A program made the translations under genes and the position numbers. Below are positions 1-8,532 of a DNA stretch of 33,271 nucleotides, piece by piece; the stretch's first letter is position 1; every line of letters starts with the position of its first letter. The notes beneath the pieces are model-generated. The model saw only the letters and a program-made list of their open reading frames with translations, was not told the origin of the DNA and made no database searches. Source of the stretch: Bacillota bacterium (GTDB taxonomy: Bacteria > Bacillota > Clostridia > Peptostreptococcales > Anaerovoracaceae). The stretch lies in contig JALEHL010000001.1 of NCBI GenBank assembly GCA_022770665.1, positions 1 through 33,271 of the forward strand. The letters are read 5' to 3'.

Positions 1-20
1 CTTTGGCAGGAGGTAACATC

Positions 21-1424
21 ATGTACAGGGAAGACGCAGAATCCATTTTCACCACAGGCAATTTCTTCGATGAGCTCTGCATCATTGATCAGGGAGGGGT
101 TATCCGATTCTATGAAGCCTGCCCCATTAACGGCGCACCAGTCTCCGTCGATGAAGCCATTGGGAAACATATTCTCGAGGTGTTTTCTGCACTGGAACCT
201 GGAACCAACGAAGTACTGCAGGCTCTGGAAGAAAGGAAAGCTATCTGCACATTTCACGACTACTGCCTCAACTACAGAGACGAAGCATGGCCCGGCTACA
301 TCAGCACGTTCCCCATCATGCGAAAAAAGGAGTTCGTCGGCATCGCCATTGCACTGAAATACCTGACGCCGGACTACTCGAAGGAATATATCCAGATCCA
401 GGACAATTCCTTCCGCAGGAAACGTTTTGATACCGGATACACCATCGATGACATCATTACCCGTGATCCTTACATGAACCAGCTGAAGGAGAAAATCCGA
501 AAAGTAAGCAGGCGGGATTCCACCGTCCTGATCCAGGGCAGTACCGGAACGGGAAAAGAACTGGTTGCACAATCCATCCACTATCTGAGTCCGCGTTCCA
601 CCGGACCGTTTCTCTCACAGAACTGTTCTGCCATTCCGGACAATCTGCTGGAGAGCACGCTCTTCGGCACGGAGAAAGGAAGCTTTACCGGCGCTGTGAC
701 CAATCAGGGACTGCTGGAGCTTGCCAACGGCGGCACGCTGTTTCTGGATGAAATCAACTCCATGGATATGGCCCTGCAGAGCAAAATCCTGACTGCCATC
801 GAGAGCCGTACGGTCCGGCGTCTTGGCGGTCATGAGGATATCCGGATCAATATCCGCATCATTGCTGCTGTTAATGAGGACCCGTTTGAAGCAATAAAAA
901 ATCACCACCTTCGAAGCGACCTGTTTTACCGCCTGAACGTGGTGAATTTCCATCTGACTGATTTAAAAGACCGGCCGACAGACATCCTCTATCTGACCGA
1001 CTATTATATCAACTACTATAACCAGCTCTTCGATATGGATATCAAAGGCATATCCGAAGACGCCGCAGATCTGTTCACTTCCCATACCTGGCCGGGAAAC
1101 GTGCGGGAACTGCGGAACATCATCGAAGGTGCGTTCAACGTGGCTGAAACGGACCTGATTACCGTTTCCGACCTGCCGGAATATCTGAAATCTGCCAGAA
1201 AGCCGCAGTTCGAAACAGAGGATCTGCTGAAGCCGCAGAGCTATGCCTCCTTCCATGCCCGGATGGAAGAACTGGAGCAGGCTTTCCTCCTGCGGACCAT
1301 CGATTCCTGCCGCAGTAAAGCCGCTGCGGCAGAGCTTCTGGACATCACGCCGCAGGCGCTGAATTACAAGCTTCATCGAAATCCGAAGGACAGTACCGCA
1401 GACCGTACCGAAGGTTTCAAATAA
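21..1424 (+). CDS. sigma-54-dependent transcriptional activator (PAS-like + AAA+ + HTH)
   Basis: This is a bacterial enhancer-binding protein that hydrolyses ATP to open sigma-54 promoters. The start is set at ATG 21 because AGGAGG lies at 8-13 with 7 nt spacing; an upstream in-frame TTG at 3 would overlap that site. Residues 1 to about 130 form a sensory region that looks PAS-like. The AAA+ core follows, with Walker A GSTGTGKE near residue 173, the sigma-54 contact loop as GSFTGA (a Ser variant of GAFTGA), and Walker B LFLDE near 242. The C-terminus carries a Fis-type helix-turn-helix (AAAAELLDITPQALNYKL). The architecture resembles RocR/PrdR-type regulators of amino-acid catabolism. It converges with the SDR gene, whose stop is 7 bp away. 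A sigma-54 promoter lies upstream of that operon's first gene, dsdA, so the local target is probably dsdA or an operon left of the window. The ligand cannot be read from the sequence. Confidence 0.93.
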   Translation: MYREDAESIFTTGNFFDELCIIDQGGVIRFYEACPINGAPVSVDEAIGKHILEVFSALEPGTNEVLQALEERKAICTFHDYCLNYRDEAWPGYISTFPIMRKKEFVGIAIALKYLTPDYSKEYIQIQDNSFRRKRFDTGYTIDDIITRDPYMNQLKEKIRKVSRRDSTVLIQGSTGTGKELVAQSIHYLSPRSTGPFLSQNCSAIPDNLLESTLFGTEKGSFTGAVTNQGLLELANGGTLFLDEINSMDMALQSKILTAIESRTVRRLGGHEDIRINIRIIAAVNEDPFEAIKNHHLRSDLFYRLNVVNFHLTDLKDRPTDILYLTDYYINYYNQLFDMDIKGISEDAADLFTSHTWPGNVRELRNIIEGAFNVAETDLITVSDLPEYLKSARKPQFETEDLLKPQSYASFHARMEELEQAFLLRTIDSCRSKAAAAELLDITPQALNYKLHRNPKDSTADRTEGFK

Positions 1425-1431
1425 GGTTTCT

Positions 1432-2190
1432 CTATTTTCCCTGCTGTCTGCACCAGGTCTTCATGACCAGGCTCACCGGCAGGTGCTTCACCAGGCGCAC
1501 CTGCATCCGCACCGGCAATCCCAGAATGGAGACTGGCTTTTTCTTTCGCAGATCCTTCATGGCCCGCTCGATCACCTGCTCTGCCGTGTAGTACCGGTCA
1601 TAATATTTGATGGTGTCGTCGTGAACCGCATGGTCGAAAAACTCGGTTTTGATCCAGCCCGGCGCCACCGCCATCACATGGATGCCCCGGTTCTGCAGTT
1701 CCACTCCCAGCGCCCGGGAAAAGCTCATGACATAAGCCTTCGACGCGCCGTATACGTTGATGTACGGCACCGGCTGCCAGGAGGAATTGGAGGCCAGATT
1801 TACCAGATGGCTTCCGGCCTGCATGTATGGAATGCTGATGTGGCTCATGGCCGTCAGGGCCTGGTCGTTCAGCTGAATGATGTCCAGCTGCTTGTCCATG
1901 TCCATTTCTGTAAATGTCCCGAAGAGGCCGCAGCCCGCTGCGTTGACCAGAACCTGGATCTCCGGCGTTTCCGCTTCCAGCATCTCTTTATATTTCTGAT
2001 AGCTTTCCCGCTGCATCAGGTCCAGAGCCAAGGGGCGCACCGCCGCACGGCAGCGGTCTTTCAGCTCCCGCAGCTTTTCTTCCCGCCGGGCGATGACCCA
2101 GATCTCATCCAGTTCGAACTCCCTGTCAATGGCATAGACAAACTCCCGGCCCATGCCGCTGGACGCGCCGGTGATGACCGCGATTTTCAT
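1432..2190 (-). CDS. short-chain dehydrogenase/reductase (SDR), NAD(P)-dependent
   Basis: This 252-residue protein is a classical SDR. The Rossmann motif TGASSGMG is at residues 7-14 and NAAG at 83-86. A serine-rich strand (NLASNSS, 131-137) supplies the catalytic Ser, and YGASK at 147-151 gives the Tyr/Lys pair. VAPGWIKTEF follows the active site as in ketoacyl-reductase-like SDRs. The length is normal for the family. The start is supported by GGGAGG 7 nt upstream. The gene begins 25 bp after dsdA ends, so the two are probably cotranscribed. Its substrate is unknown. Since DsdA acts on D-serine, a hydroxy- or oxo-acid partner is possible, but this is inference from position only. Confidence 0.92.
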   Translation of the reverse strand: MKIAVITGASSGMGREFVYAIDREFELDEIWVIARREEKLRELKDRCRAAVRPLALDLMQRESYQKYKEMLEAETPEIQVLVNAAGCGLFGTFTEMDMDKQLDIIQLNDQALTAMSHISIPYMQAGSHLVNLASNSSWQPVPYINVYGASKAYVMSFSRALGVELQNRGIHVMAVAPGWIKTEFFDHAVHDDTIKYYDRYYTAEQVIERAMKDLRKKKPVSILGLPVRMQVRLVKHLPVSLVMKTWCRQQGK

Positions 2191-2215
2191 CCTATTTCCT
2201 CCCTGTTGTCAGTTC

Positions 2216-3520
2216 CTATTTCTTCCCTCTCTCATAGTAATGCCGCATCTCCGCCTCAGGCACCATGCTGCCGCCGGTCGCCCAGAGAATATGAGTCGCA
2301 TTTTCCATTTTGCCGATCAGACCGCGAGCCGCAAGCCACTCTTCATCGGCAGCCACCTGGGACGGTCCCGGGAAGCTTGCGCAGGAAGACGGCTCGATGA
2401 AGATGCCTTCTGTGTCCGCCAGCTGCGCCAGGAACGGATACAGCTTCTCGTCCTGAATGGTGTAGCAGCCGTCCAGCAAAGTCTTCATCACATCGCTGAC
2501 CAGCACAGACGCCCGGCCTACCGCCAGTCCGTCGGCCTCTGTCTTTCCGTCCAGACCGATATCGGAAACGGCGATTTCATTCTTCAGTCCCGTGATCATG
2601 CTCAGGGTCATGCAAGGTGCATGGGTCGGCTCCGCGAAGAAAATGTGCACATTATCCCCATAGATTTCCTTCAGGCCGAAGGACACGCCGCCCGGGGCAC
2701 CGCCCACACCGCACGGGATGTAAACGAAGACAGGATGGTCCTCATCCACCGTGATGCCGACTGCTTCGAACTGGGCGCCGATCCGCTTGGCTGCCACAGA
2801 GTAGCCCATGAAAAGGTCCTGCGACGCCTCGTCATCGACGAAATGGCAGTACGGATCGCCCTCCGCTTCTTTTCTGCCCTCCGCCACGGCCTTCTGATAA
2901 TCGTCCGGATATTCCACCACGGTCACGCCTCTGGAACGGAGCAGATCCTTCTTCCACTGACGGGCATCGGCAGACATGTGAACCGTCACCTTGAATCCCA
3001 ACTTGGCGCTGATGATACCGATGGACATGCCCAGATTCCCGGTGGAACCCACGGCTACAGAATATTTGCTGAACAGTTCCTGATACTTCGGCGCCGTCAG
3101 AATGGAATAATCATCCTCCAGCGTCAGCATTCCCGCATCCATGGCCACCTTTTCCGCAAATTTCAGCACTTCGTAAATGCCGCCCCGGGCTTTGATGGAG
3201 CCGGACACCGCCAGATGGCTGTCGCACTTCAGGAACAGTCGGCCGCCGAATTTCCCGCATTCTTTTTCCAGTTCTGCTTTCATCTTTGGAATTTCCGTCA
3301 GCGGGGACTCGATGATGCCTCCGGTTTTTTCGGTCTCCGGGAACGCCTTCTTTATATACGGCGCAAAACGTGCAAGTCTGGCTTCTGCGTCGTCAATGTC
3401 TTTCATACCGAAAGGCAGTTCTCTTTCGCATCCGCAGTCCGGGTTGGTCCAGTAGATTTCCTCCGCCCGCGCCATTGCCTCAAGCTGCGGATAAGTTTTC
3501 ATCAGATTCTTCACATCCAT
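2216..3520 (-). CDS. dsdA: D-serine ammonia-lyase (D-serine dehydratase)
   Basis: A PLP enzyme of fold type II that converts D-serine to pyruvate and ammonia in the cytoplasm. The 434-residue length fits DsdA (about 440). The lysine of SGSIKARGG (Lys110) is the predicted Schiff-base residue. GSTGN (158-162) and the glycine loop CGVGGAPGG (270-278) bind the PLP phosphate. The N-terminal stretch containing YWTNP and the [14 protein letters not shown] segment are typical of DsdA rather than threonine dehydratase. AGGAGG lies upstream of the ATG. It is the first gene of a two-gene unit with the SDR and is preceded by a -24/-12 promoter and a palindrome about 110 bp farther up, so activation by a sigma-54 activator is likely. 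Broader activity on other D-hydroxy amino acids cannot be excluded. Confidence 0.93.
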   Translation of the reverse strand: MDVKNLMKTYPQLEAMARAEEIYWTNPDCGCERELPFGMKDIDDAEARLARFAPYIKKAFPETEKTGGIIESPLTEIPKMKAELEKECGKFGGRLFLKCDSHLAVSGSIKARGGIYEVLKFAEKVAMDAGMLTLEDDYSILTAPKYQELFSKYSVAVGSTGNLGMSIGIISAKLGFKVTVHMSADARQWKKDLLRSRGVTVVEYPDDYQKAVAEGRKEAEGDPYCHFVDDEASQDLFMGYSVAAKRIGAQFEAVGITVDEDHPVFVYIPCGVGGAPGGVSFGLKEIYGDNVHIFFAEPTHAPCMTLSMITGLKNEIAVSDIGLDGKTEADGLAVGRASVLVSDVMKTLLDGCYTIQDEKLYPFLAQLADTEGIFIEPSSCASFPGPSQVAADEEWLAARGLIGKMENATHILWATGGSMVPEAEMRHYYERGKK

Positions 3521-3601
3521 CGTTTCTTTCCTCCTGTATCTTTTACTGCTTTCTATTTCATCATACGATTTTTATGGCAAAAAACTGTCGTCAAATAACA
3601 T

Positions 3602-3617
3602 CGCAAAATCCATGCCA
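3602..3617 (-). promoter_or_regulatory. sigma-54 (-24/-12) promoter of dsdA
   Basis: Read leftward, the site is TGGCAT-GGATT-TTGCG. It matches the sigma-54 consensus TGGCAC-N5-TTGCW at the invariant GG (-24) and GC (-12), with the required 10 nt between them. Transcription would start near 3590 and leave a leader of about 70 nt before the dsdA ATG at 3520. A sigma-54 activator gene lies just beyond the other end of the operon. The match is strong for a short motif, but the start site is unmeasured. Confidence 0.7.
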
Positions 3618-3712
3618 CCCGGCAAAACCGCCGCGGGAGCCGATTTTGCCCGAAAATCCGCCGTCCGCCCGCACCGGCATAAGCCGTGCAGTGCCGCAGG
3701 CAAAACAATTTC

Positions 3713-3725
3713 TTTTACTGTAAAA
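3713..3725. promoter_or_regulatory. palindrome, candidate upstream activator site
   Basis: TTTTAC-T-GTAAAA is a perfect 13-bp dyad centred about 110 bp upstream of the dsdA sigma-54 promoter, the distance typical for activator binding sites. GCAAAA (3700-3705) and TTTTGC (3728-3733) flank it but are not concentric. A TATAAT hexamer on the leftward strand (3737-3742) without a good -35 is an alternative housekeeping promoter nearby. Confidence 0.45.
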
Positions 3726-3898
3726 CATTTTGCTACATTATACGGATTCCCTGGTTGCTTCATATTTTTCATTTTAGCAGAAGAAAGTAAATCATGCAAG
3801 ATGTTCCACTAAACCCAATGGAGGAAGGTTCTCGCTCTGCCGTCCTTACTTGGTTAGTCTGTTCTAATTCAACAATATACAGGATTTTTTTTAAAAAA

Positions 3899-3990
3899 GC
3901 ACGTAAAAATCTGCCGATTTCTCCAAAAACTGTAGAAAAACGGCCAAATTCATAGTGTTTTTTTACCATTTGATGTAAATTTTTACGTGC
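3899..3990. repeat. 12-bp perfect inverted repeat in AT-rich intergenic DNA
   Basis: GCACGTAAAAAT at 3899-3910 and its exact reverse complement at 3979-3990 are separated by 68 bp of AT-rich DNA. The repeat sits in the 700-bp non-coding gap between dsdA and pyc. No convincing ORF with a ribosome-binding site was found in this gap. The function is unknown: paired protein-binding sites or the stem of a small RNA are both possible. Confidence 0.6.
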
Positions 3991-4092
3991 ATATTTCGAT
4001 TTTTTTGCTTATATTGTTGAAATCGGAGTTCCGCGGAGTCTGGAAGGGGGCCGCCAAGCCCGACGCCCACCGGACCCCGGCGGCCGCACACG

Positions 4093-4134
4093 AAAAAACA
4101 GGCTCAAACCGGAATGACGTCCGGACGAGCCTGT
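4093..4134 (-). terminator. Rho-independent terminator of the typA-mscS-pyc unit
   Basis: ACAGGCTC (4098-4105) pairs with GAGCCTGT (4127-4134), extended inward by CCGG/CCGG (4109-4112, 4121-4124). Read leftward the stem is followed by six T residues (4093-4098). It lies about 90 nt after the pyc stop. Nothing else was recognised in the 90-nt tail. Confidence 0.88.
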
Positions 4135-4225
4135 CTTGTATTACATATGGTTTTCAGTTTGACGGCAGCCTGCGGCGCAGCTGTTGAGAAGCCCGGCGCG
4201 GCGGCCACCTCGATAGCCTGTTTTT

Positions 4226-7200
4226 CTATTTCGCTTCCTTCAGCTTGGCGACCATTTCACCGGCCTTCACCTGCTGGCCTTCGGAAACGTAGATCTTTTC
4301 CACGATGCCGCCTGCACCGGCCAGAATATTGGTTTCCATCTTCATGGCCTCAATGGTGGCGATCGGCTGGTTTGCCTCTACCTTTTCCCCTTCCTTCACC
4401 AGCACTTTGATGATGTTGCCAGGGATGTTAGAACCGATCTCCATCGGATCATCCTCGTTGGCATACAGGACGGAGTTATGGGAGTTTACGGTCACATCAT
4501 TATCCTTGATCTTGATGATGCGGCGATTGCCGTTCACTTCGAAGATCGCTTCGCGGAAACCGTCGTTATCCACCGGACGCACTTCATGCAGCTTCACGAT
4601 GAGGACTTTTCCTTCGCCCAGCTTCACTTCACAGGTCTCGCCTTCCTCCAGGCTGTGGAAGAAGATGTCGGATCCCATGTAGCGGAAGTTCCCATCTTTT
4701 CTCAGAGACTTGATGTAGTCCTCGAATACCTTCGGATAGATCGCATAGGAGATAACCTCTCTGTCGGTTCCTTCCAGATCCAGGTCTTCCTGCAGATGTT
4801 TCCGGATCGAATCAAAATCCTCCGGCGGAAGCAGTTCGCCCGGACGGCAGGTGATCGGCGGTTTGTCTTTCAGCACCAGTTTCTGGAGCTTTTCCGGGAA
4901 ACCGCCTTCCGGCTGTCCCATCATACCTTCGAAATAGGAAACGATGGAATCCGGGAAGTCCATGTTTGCTGCCTTTTCATAAATATTCTCCGGCGTCAGA
5001 TCGTTCTGCACCATAAAGATGGCCATGTCGCCCACTGCCTTGGAGGACGGCGTTACCTTCACGATATCACCCAGCATCTGGTTTACCGTCTTATACATAT
5101 CTTTCACTTCTTCGAACTTGTGTCCGAGACCGAAGCTTTCCACCTGCGGCTTCAGGTTGGAATACTGGCCGCCAGGGATTTCATACTTGTAAATTTCTGC
5201 AGTGGATGTCACCAGCTCGGACTCAAATCCGCTGTAAACCGGACGGACATCCTTCCAGTATTCTGAAATCTTCTGCAGCTTATCCGGATCCAGACCGGTA
5301 TCACGATCTGAATTCTGCAGCGCTGCAACAATCGAGTTCAGAGCAGGCTGCGAAGTCAGTCCGCTCATGGAATTGAAGGCGGCATCCACGATATCCACGC
5401 CGGCCTGTGCTGCCATCAGCACCGTGGCGACGCCATTTCCGGAAGTGTCGTGGGTGTGGAGATGAATCGGGATACCGATCTCCTGCTTCAGGGTAGAGAT
5501 CAGTTTCTCGGCTGCCATCGGCTTCAGAAGGCCGGACATATCCTTGATGCCCAGAATATGCGCACCTCTCTTCTCCAGTTCCTTTGCCATCTTCACATAG
5601 TATTTCAGATTATATTTTTCTCTGCTTTCATCCAGAATATCTCCGGTATAGCAGATACATGCCTCTGCAACCTTATCCTGGTTGAGTGTTTCATCCAGCG
5701 CGACCTCCATACCCTCAATCCAGTTCAGGGAGTCGAAGATACGGAATACATCAATACCGCCTTTTGCCGACTGTTTCACGAATTCGCGGATCACGTTGTC
5801 CGGATAGTTCTTATATCCTACTGCATTGGCACCGCGGATCAGCATCTGGAAAAGGATATTCGGCATCTTGGCGCGAAGGGTATCCAGACGTTCCCATGGA
5901 GACTCTTTCAGGAAACGGAATGCCGTATCAAACGTGGCTCCGCCCCACATTTCCACTGAGAACAGATCCTGTCCGTAAACCGACATAGCTGGTGCGATCT
6001 TTTCCATATCCACCGTTCTCACACGAGTAGCCATCAGAGACTGCTGCGCATCCCGCATGGTCGTGTCTGTGATCAGAAGCTTCTTCTGATCCAGAACCCA
6101 TTTGGACAGCTCCTTCGGACCCAGCTCATCCAGCATCTGCTTGGTGCCGTGAAGTCCTTCCAGTTCTTCCGGTTTAAATCGCGGGAACACCGGCACATTG
6201 AACTGCGGCTTCTTTCCGTGTGTCTCGTTGACAAACTTATTGCCCAGGAATTCGATCACCTTCAGCTCTTTGTCTTCCACCTTGGCAATATCCAGAAGCT
6301 CCGGCGTGCTGCCAATGAATCCGGTATCGCACATACCTGCCTTAAAGGTCGGATGGTTCAGCACATTGAGCATAAACGCGATGTTCGTCTTCACGCCCTT
6401 GATTACAGTCTCGCTCAGAGCACGGATCGCCTTGCGTCTGGTATCTTCAAATGTTCTGCTGTATGCAGTCACTTTTACCAGCAGGCTGTCATAGAACGGC
6501 GTAACCTCTGCACCGGTAAATCCGTTGCCGCCATCCAGCCTTACGCCCAGTCCGCCCGGGCTGCGGTAATATTCTATCGTTCCGGTATCCGGCATAAAAT
6601 TGTTTGCCGGGTCTTCTGTGGTGATACGGCACTGGATCGCATGTCCGGTGACCTTGATCGCATCCTGGTTCGGGATGGCGATTTCCGGAGAATCCAGTGT
6701 ATATCCCTGGGCAATCAGGATCTGAGCCTGCACGATATCCACTCCGGTTACAATTTCAGAAACGGTATGTTCCACCTGAATCCGCGGATTCATTTCGATG
6801 AAATAGTGATTTCCTTTCTTATCTACCAGGAATTCAATCGTTCCGGCACTCCGGTATCCCACTGCCTTCGCGATCTTGATCGCATCTGCACAGATCGCCT
6901 GGCGCTGCTCCTCGGTCAGGCACAGAGCCGGCGTGAATTCGATCACTTTCTGATGACGCCGCTGAATGGAGCAGTCTCTTTCAAAAAGATGAACCAGGTT
7001 GCCTTCTTTATCACCCAGCACCTGCACTTCAATGTGTTTCGGGTTTTCCAGGTATTTTTCAATGAAAATATCATCAATGCCGAATGCCTTGGCTGCTTCA
7101 GACCGTGCGCTCCGGAACTGCGGCAGAAGTTCTTCCGGCGTATTCACGATACGCATGCCGCGTCCGCCGCCGCCGGCAGCGGCTTTCAACATGATCGGAT

Positions 7201-7675
7201 AGCCGCAGGATTCCGCGAATTTTACGGCTTCCTCCTCCGTCTGAATGGCTTTCTCCACGCCAGGTATCGTCGGAACGCCGACAGAATGCGCTACGATCTT
7301 GGACTTGATCTTGTCGCCCAGTTTATCCATCATCTCGGCAGTCGGTCCGATAAATTCAATGCCGGCCTCTTCACATGCCTTCGCAAACTCCACGTTCTCC
7401 GCCAGGAATCCGTATCCCGGGTGGATCGCATCGACACCCTTGGCCTTGGCAAGGGCAATGATCTCATCGATTCCCAGGTAAGCGCCAACCGGCGTCTTGC
7501 CCTTTCCGATCTGATAGGCTTCATCTGCCTTGGTCCGAAACAGAGAATTCTTATCTTCTTCCGAATAGATCGCTACTGTACGAATCCCCAGCTCACGGCA
7601 TGCACGGAACACACGAATGGCGATCTCTCCTCTGTTTGCAACCAATACTCTTTTGAATTTTTTAATTTCTCCCAT
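4226..7675 (-). CDS. pyc: pyruvate carboxylase
   Basis: This biotin enzyme carboxylates pyruvate to oxaloacetate with ATP and bicarbonate. The 1149-residue chain has the full single-polypeptide architecture. An N-terminal biotin carboxylase domain (VANRGEIAIR at about 12-21, ATP-grasp glycine loop GGGGRGM at 168-174) runs to about residue 455. The carboxyltransferase TIM barrel (DTTMRDAQQSL, MWGGATFD and the metal ligands in HLHTHDT) covers roughly 530-800. A C-terminal biotinyl domain has the AMKM motif with the target lysine at 1112. The start is preceded by AGGAGAG. It begins 18 bp after the MscS gene and ends at a terminator, so it is probably the last gene of the typA unit, though an internal promoter is possible. 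It provides anaplerotic oxaloacetate and complements pckA at 18.5 kb. Confidence 0.98.
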   Translation of the reverse strand: MGEIKKFKRVLVANRGEIAIRVFRACRELGIRTVAIYSEEDKNSLFRTKADEAYQIGKGKTPVGAYLGIDEIIALAKAKGVDAIHPGYGFLAENVEFAKACEEAGIEFIGPTAEMMDKLGDKIKSKIVAHSVGVPTIPGVEKAIQTEEEAVKFAESCGYPIMLKAAAGGGGRGMRIVNTPEELLPQFRSARSEAAKAFGIDDIFIEKYLENPKHIEVQVLGDKEGNLVHLFERDCSIQRRHQKVIEFTPALCLTEEQRQAICADAIKIAKAVGYRSAGTIEFLVDKKGNHYFIEMNPRIQVEHTVSEIVTGVDIVQAQILIAQGYTLDSPEIAIPNQDAIKVTGHAIQCRITTEDPANNFMPDTGTIEYYRSPGGLGVRLDGGNGFTGAEVTPFYDSLLVKVTAYSRTFEDTRRKAIRALSETVIKGVKTNIAFMLNVLNHPTFKAGMCDTGFIGSTPELLDIAKVEDKELKVIEFLGNKFVNETHGKKPQFNVPVFPRFKPEELEGLHGTKQMLDELGPKELSKWVLDQKKLLITDTTMRDAQQSLMATRVRTVDMEKIAPAMSVYGQDLFSVEMWGGATFDTAFRFLKESPWERLDTLRAKMPNILFQMLIRGANAVGYKNYPDNVIREFVKQSAKGGIDVFRIFDSLNWIEGMEVALDETLNQDKVAEACICYTGDILDESREKYNLKYYVKMAKELEKRGAHILGIKDMSGLLKPMAAEKLISTLKQEIGIPIHLHTHDTSGNGVATVLMAAQAGVDIVDAAFNSMSGLTSQPALNSIVAALQNSDRDTGLDPDKLQKISEYWKDVRPVYSGFESELVTSTAEIYKYEIPGGQYSNLKPQVESFGLGHKFEEVKDMYKTVNQMLGDIVKVTPSSKAVGDMAIFMVQNDLTPENIYEKAANMDFPDSIVSYFEGMMGQPEGGFPEKLQKLVLKDKPPITCRPGELLPPEDFDSIRKHLQEDLDLEGTDREVISYAIYPKVFEDYIKSLRKDGNFRYMGSDIFFHSLEEGETCEVKLGEGKVLIVKLHEVRPVDNDGFREAIFEVNGNRRIIKIKDNDVTVNSHNSVLYANEDDPMEIGSNIPGNIIKVLVKEGEKVEANQPIATIEAMKMETNILAGAGGIVEKIYVSEGQQVKAGEMVAKLKEAK

Positions 7676-7693
7676 GTCTTCTCTCCTAAAAAA

Positions 7694-8482
7694 TTACTTG
7701 ACCACATGAACGTCCATCTGTGGGAAAGGTATTGAAATATTCGCTTCATCAAAAGCCAGTTTCACCTGCTCCTCTAGATAATACTTTACATCATAGTACT
7801 TGTCTGTATCACACCAGACGCGCAGGTCGAACAGAACCGCACTGTCACCCTGTGAAGCAACGCCGATGAACGGTGCAGGTTCCTGATAAATGTCAGGACT
7901 GGACTGTGCCACAGCCAGCAGGACGTCTTTGGCTCTGGCAATATCCGAGTCATAACTGATTCCGAATTTGCAGTCCACTCTTCGGGAATCCTCCCGGGAG
8001 TAGTTGACAATCACGGAAGTGTTGATCGTGCCGTTGGGAATTGTGATAACCTTATTGTCAAAGGTCTTCAGCGTGGTCACAAACAGATCGATGTTTTCCA
8101 CGATCCCGTTAATTCCGGCAGTATCTATCACATCCCCTTTTTTAAAGGGTTTGTTGGCTAATATCAGAAGGCCGCCTGCGATATTCCCCAGGCTGTCCTT
8201 CAGAGCCAGCGCAATGGCTGCGCCGCAGGCGCCCAGCAGCGTCACCAGCGGTGCAGTCGGTACCTTCAGCTGTCCCAGGAGCGCCACCACCAGCACGATA
8301 GAAAGGACGATTTTCATCGAGCTGATGATAAATGTATAGATGGCACCATCCAGTGTGGTGCGGGTCAGCGCCTTTCGCGTGATTCCCAGGATCACACGGA
8401 TCAGAACCAGGCCGACAGCCAGGATCAGCACTGCTCCAGCGATCATGCCGATCATATCTATGGTCTTCTGGCTTAAATCCAT
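7694..8482 (-). CDS. MscS-family mechanosensitive ion channel
   Basis: A small-conductance mechanosensitive channel that releases solutes upon hypo-osmotic shock. The 262-residue protein has three hydrophobic segments in its first 110 residues. The third is the Gly/Ala-rich pore helix region (GACGAAIALALKDSLGNIAGG). The MscS beta-domain follows (KPFKKGDVID, then FDNKVITIPNGTI) and a C-terminal alpha/beta domain completes the fold. This length is close to E. coli MscS (286). GGGAG precedes the ATG. It lies 50 bp downstream of typA and 18 bp upstream of pyc on the same strand, consistent with cotranscription. Confidence 0.95.
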   Translation of the reverse strand: MDLSQKTIDMIGMIAGAVLILAVGLVLIRVILGITRKALTRTTLDGAIYTFIISSMKIVLSIVLVVALLGQLKVPTAPLVTLLGACGAAIALALKDSLGNIAGGLLILANKPFKKGDVIDTAGINGIVENIDLFVTTLKTFDNKVITIPNGTINTSVIVNYSREDSRRVDCKFGISYDSDIARAKDVLLAVAQSSPDIYQEPAPFIGVASQGDSAVLFDLRVWCDTDKYYDVKYYLEEQVKLAFDEANISIPFPQMDVHVVK

Positions 8483-8532
8483 AAATTTTTTTCTCCCTTA
8501 AAACGATATTTTATTTTTATACCACAAAATCC

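Noticed and set aside
3-20. TTG start at 3 for the sigma-54 activator
   Set aside because: It would place the AGGAGG inside the coding region. ATG 21 has perfect spacing.
1483-3598. Long rightward open frames opposite the SDR and dsdA genes
   Set aside because: They are antisense shadows: His/Arg/Gln-rich translations, no ribosome-binding sites, and well-recognised proteins on the other strand.
3737-3765. Housekeeping promoter for dsdA with TATAAT
   Set aside because: No acceptable -35 or extended -10 is present. Kept only as an alternative to the better sigma-54 site.
6149-7735. 528-codon rightward frame opposite pyc
   Set aside because: It lies fully antisense to pyruvate carboxylase and has no recognisable domain.
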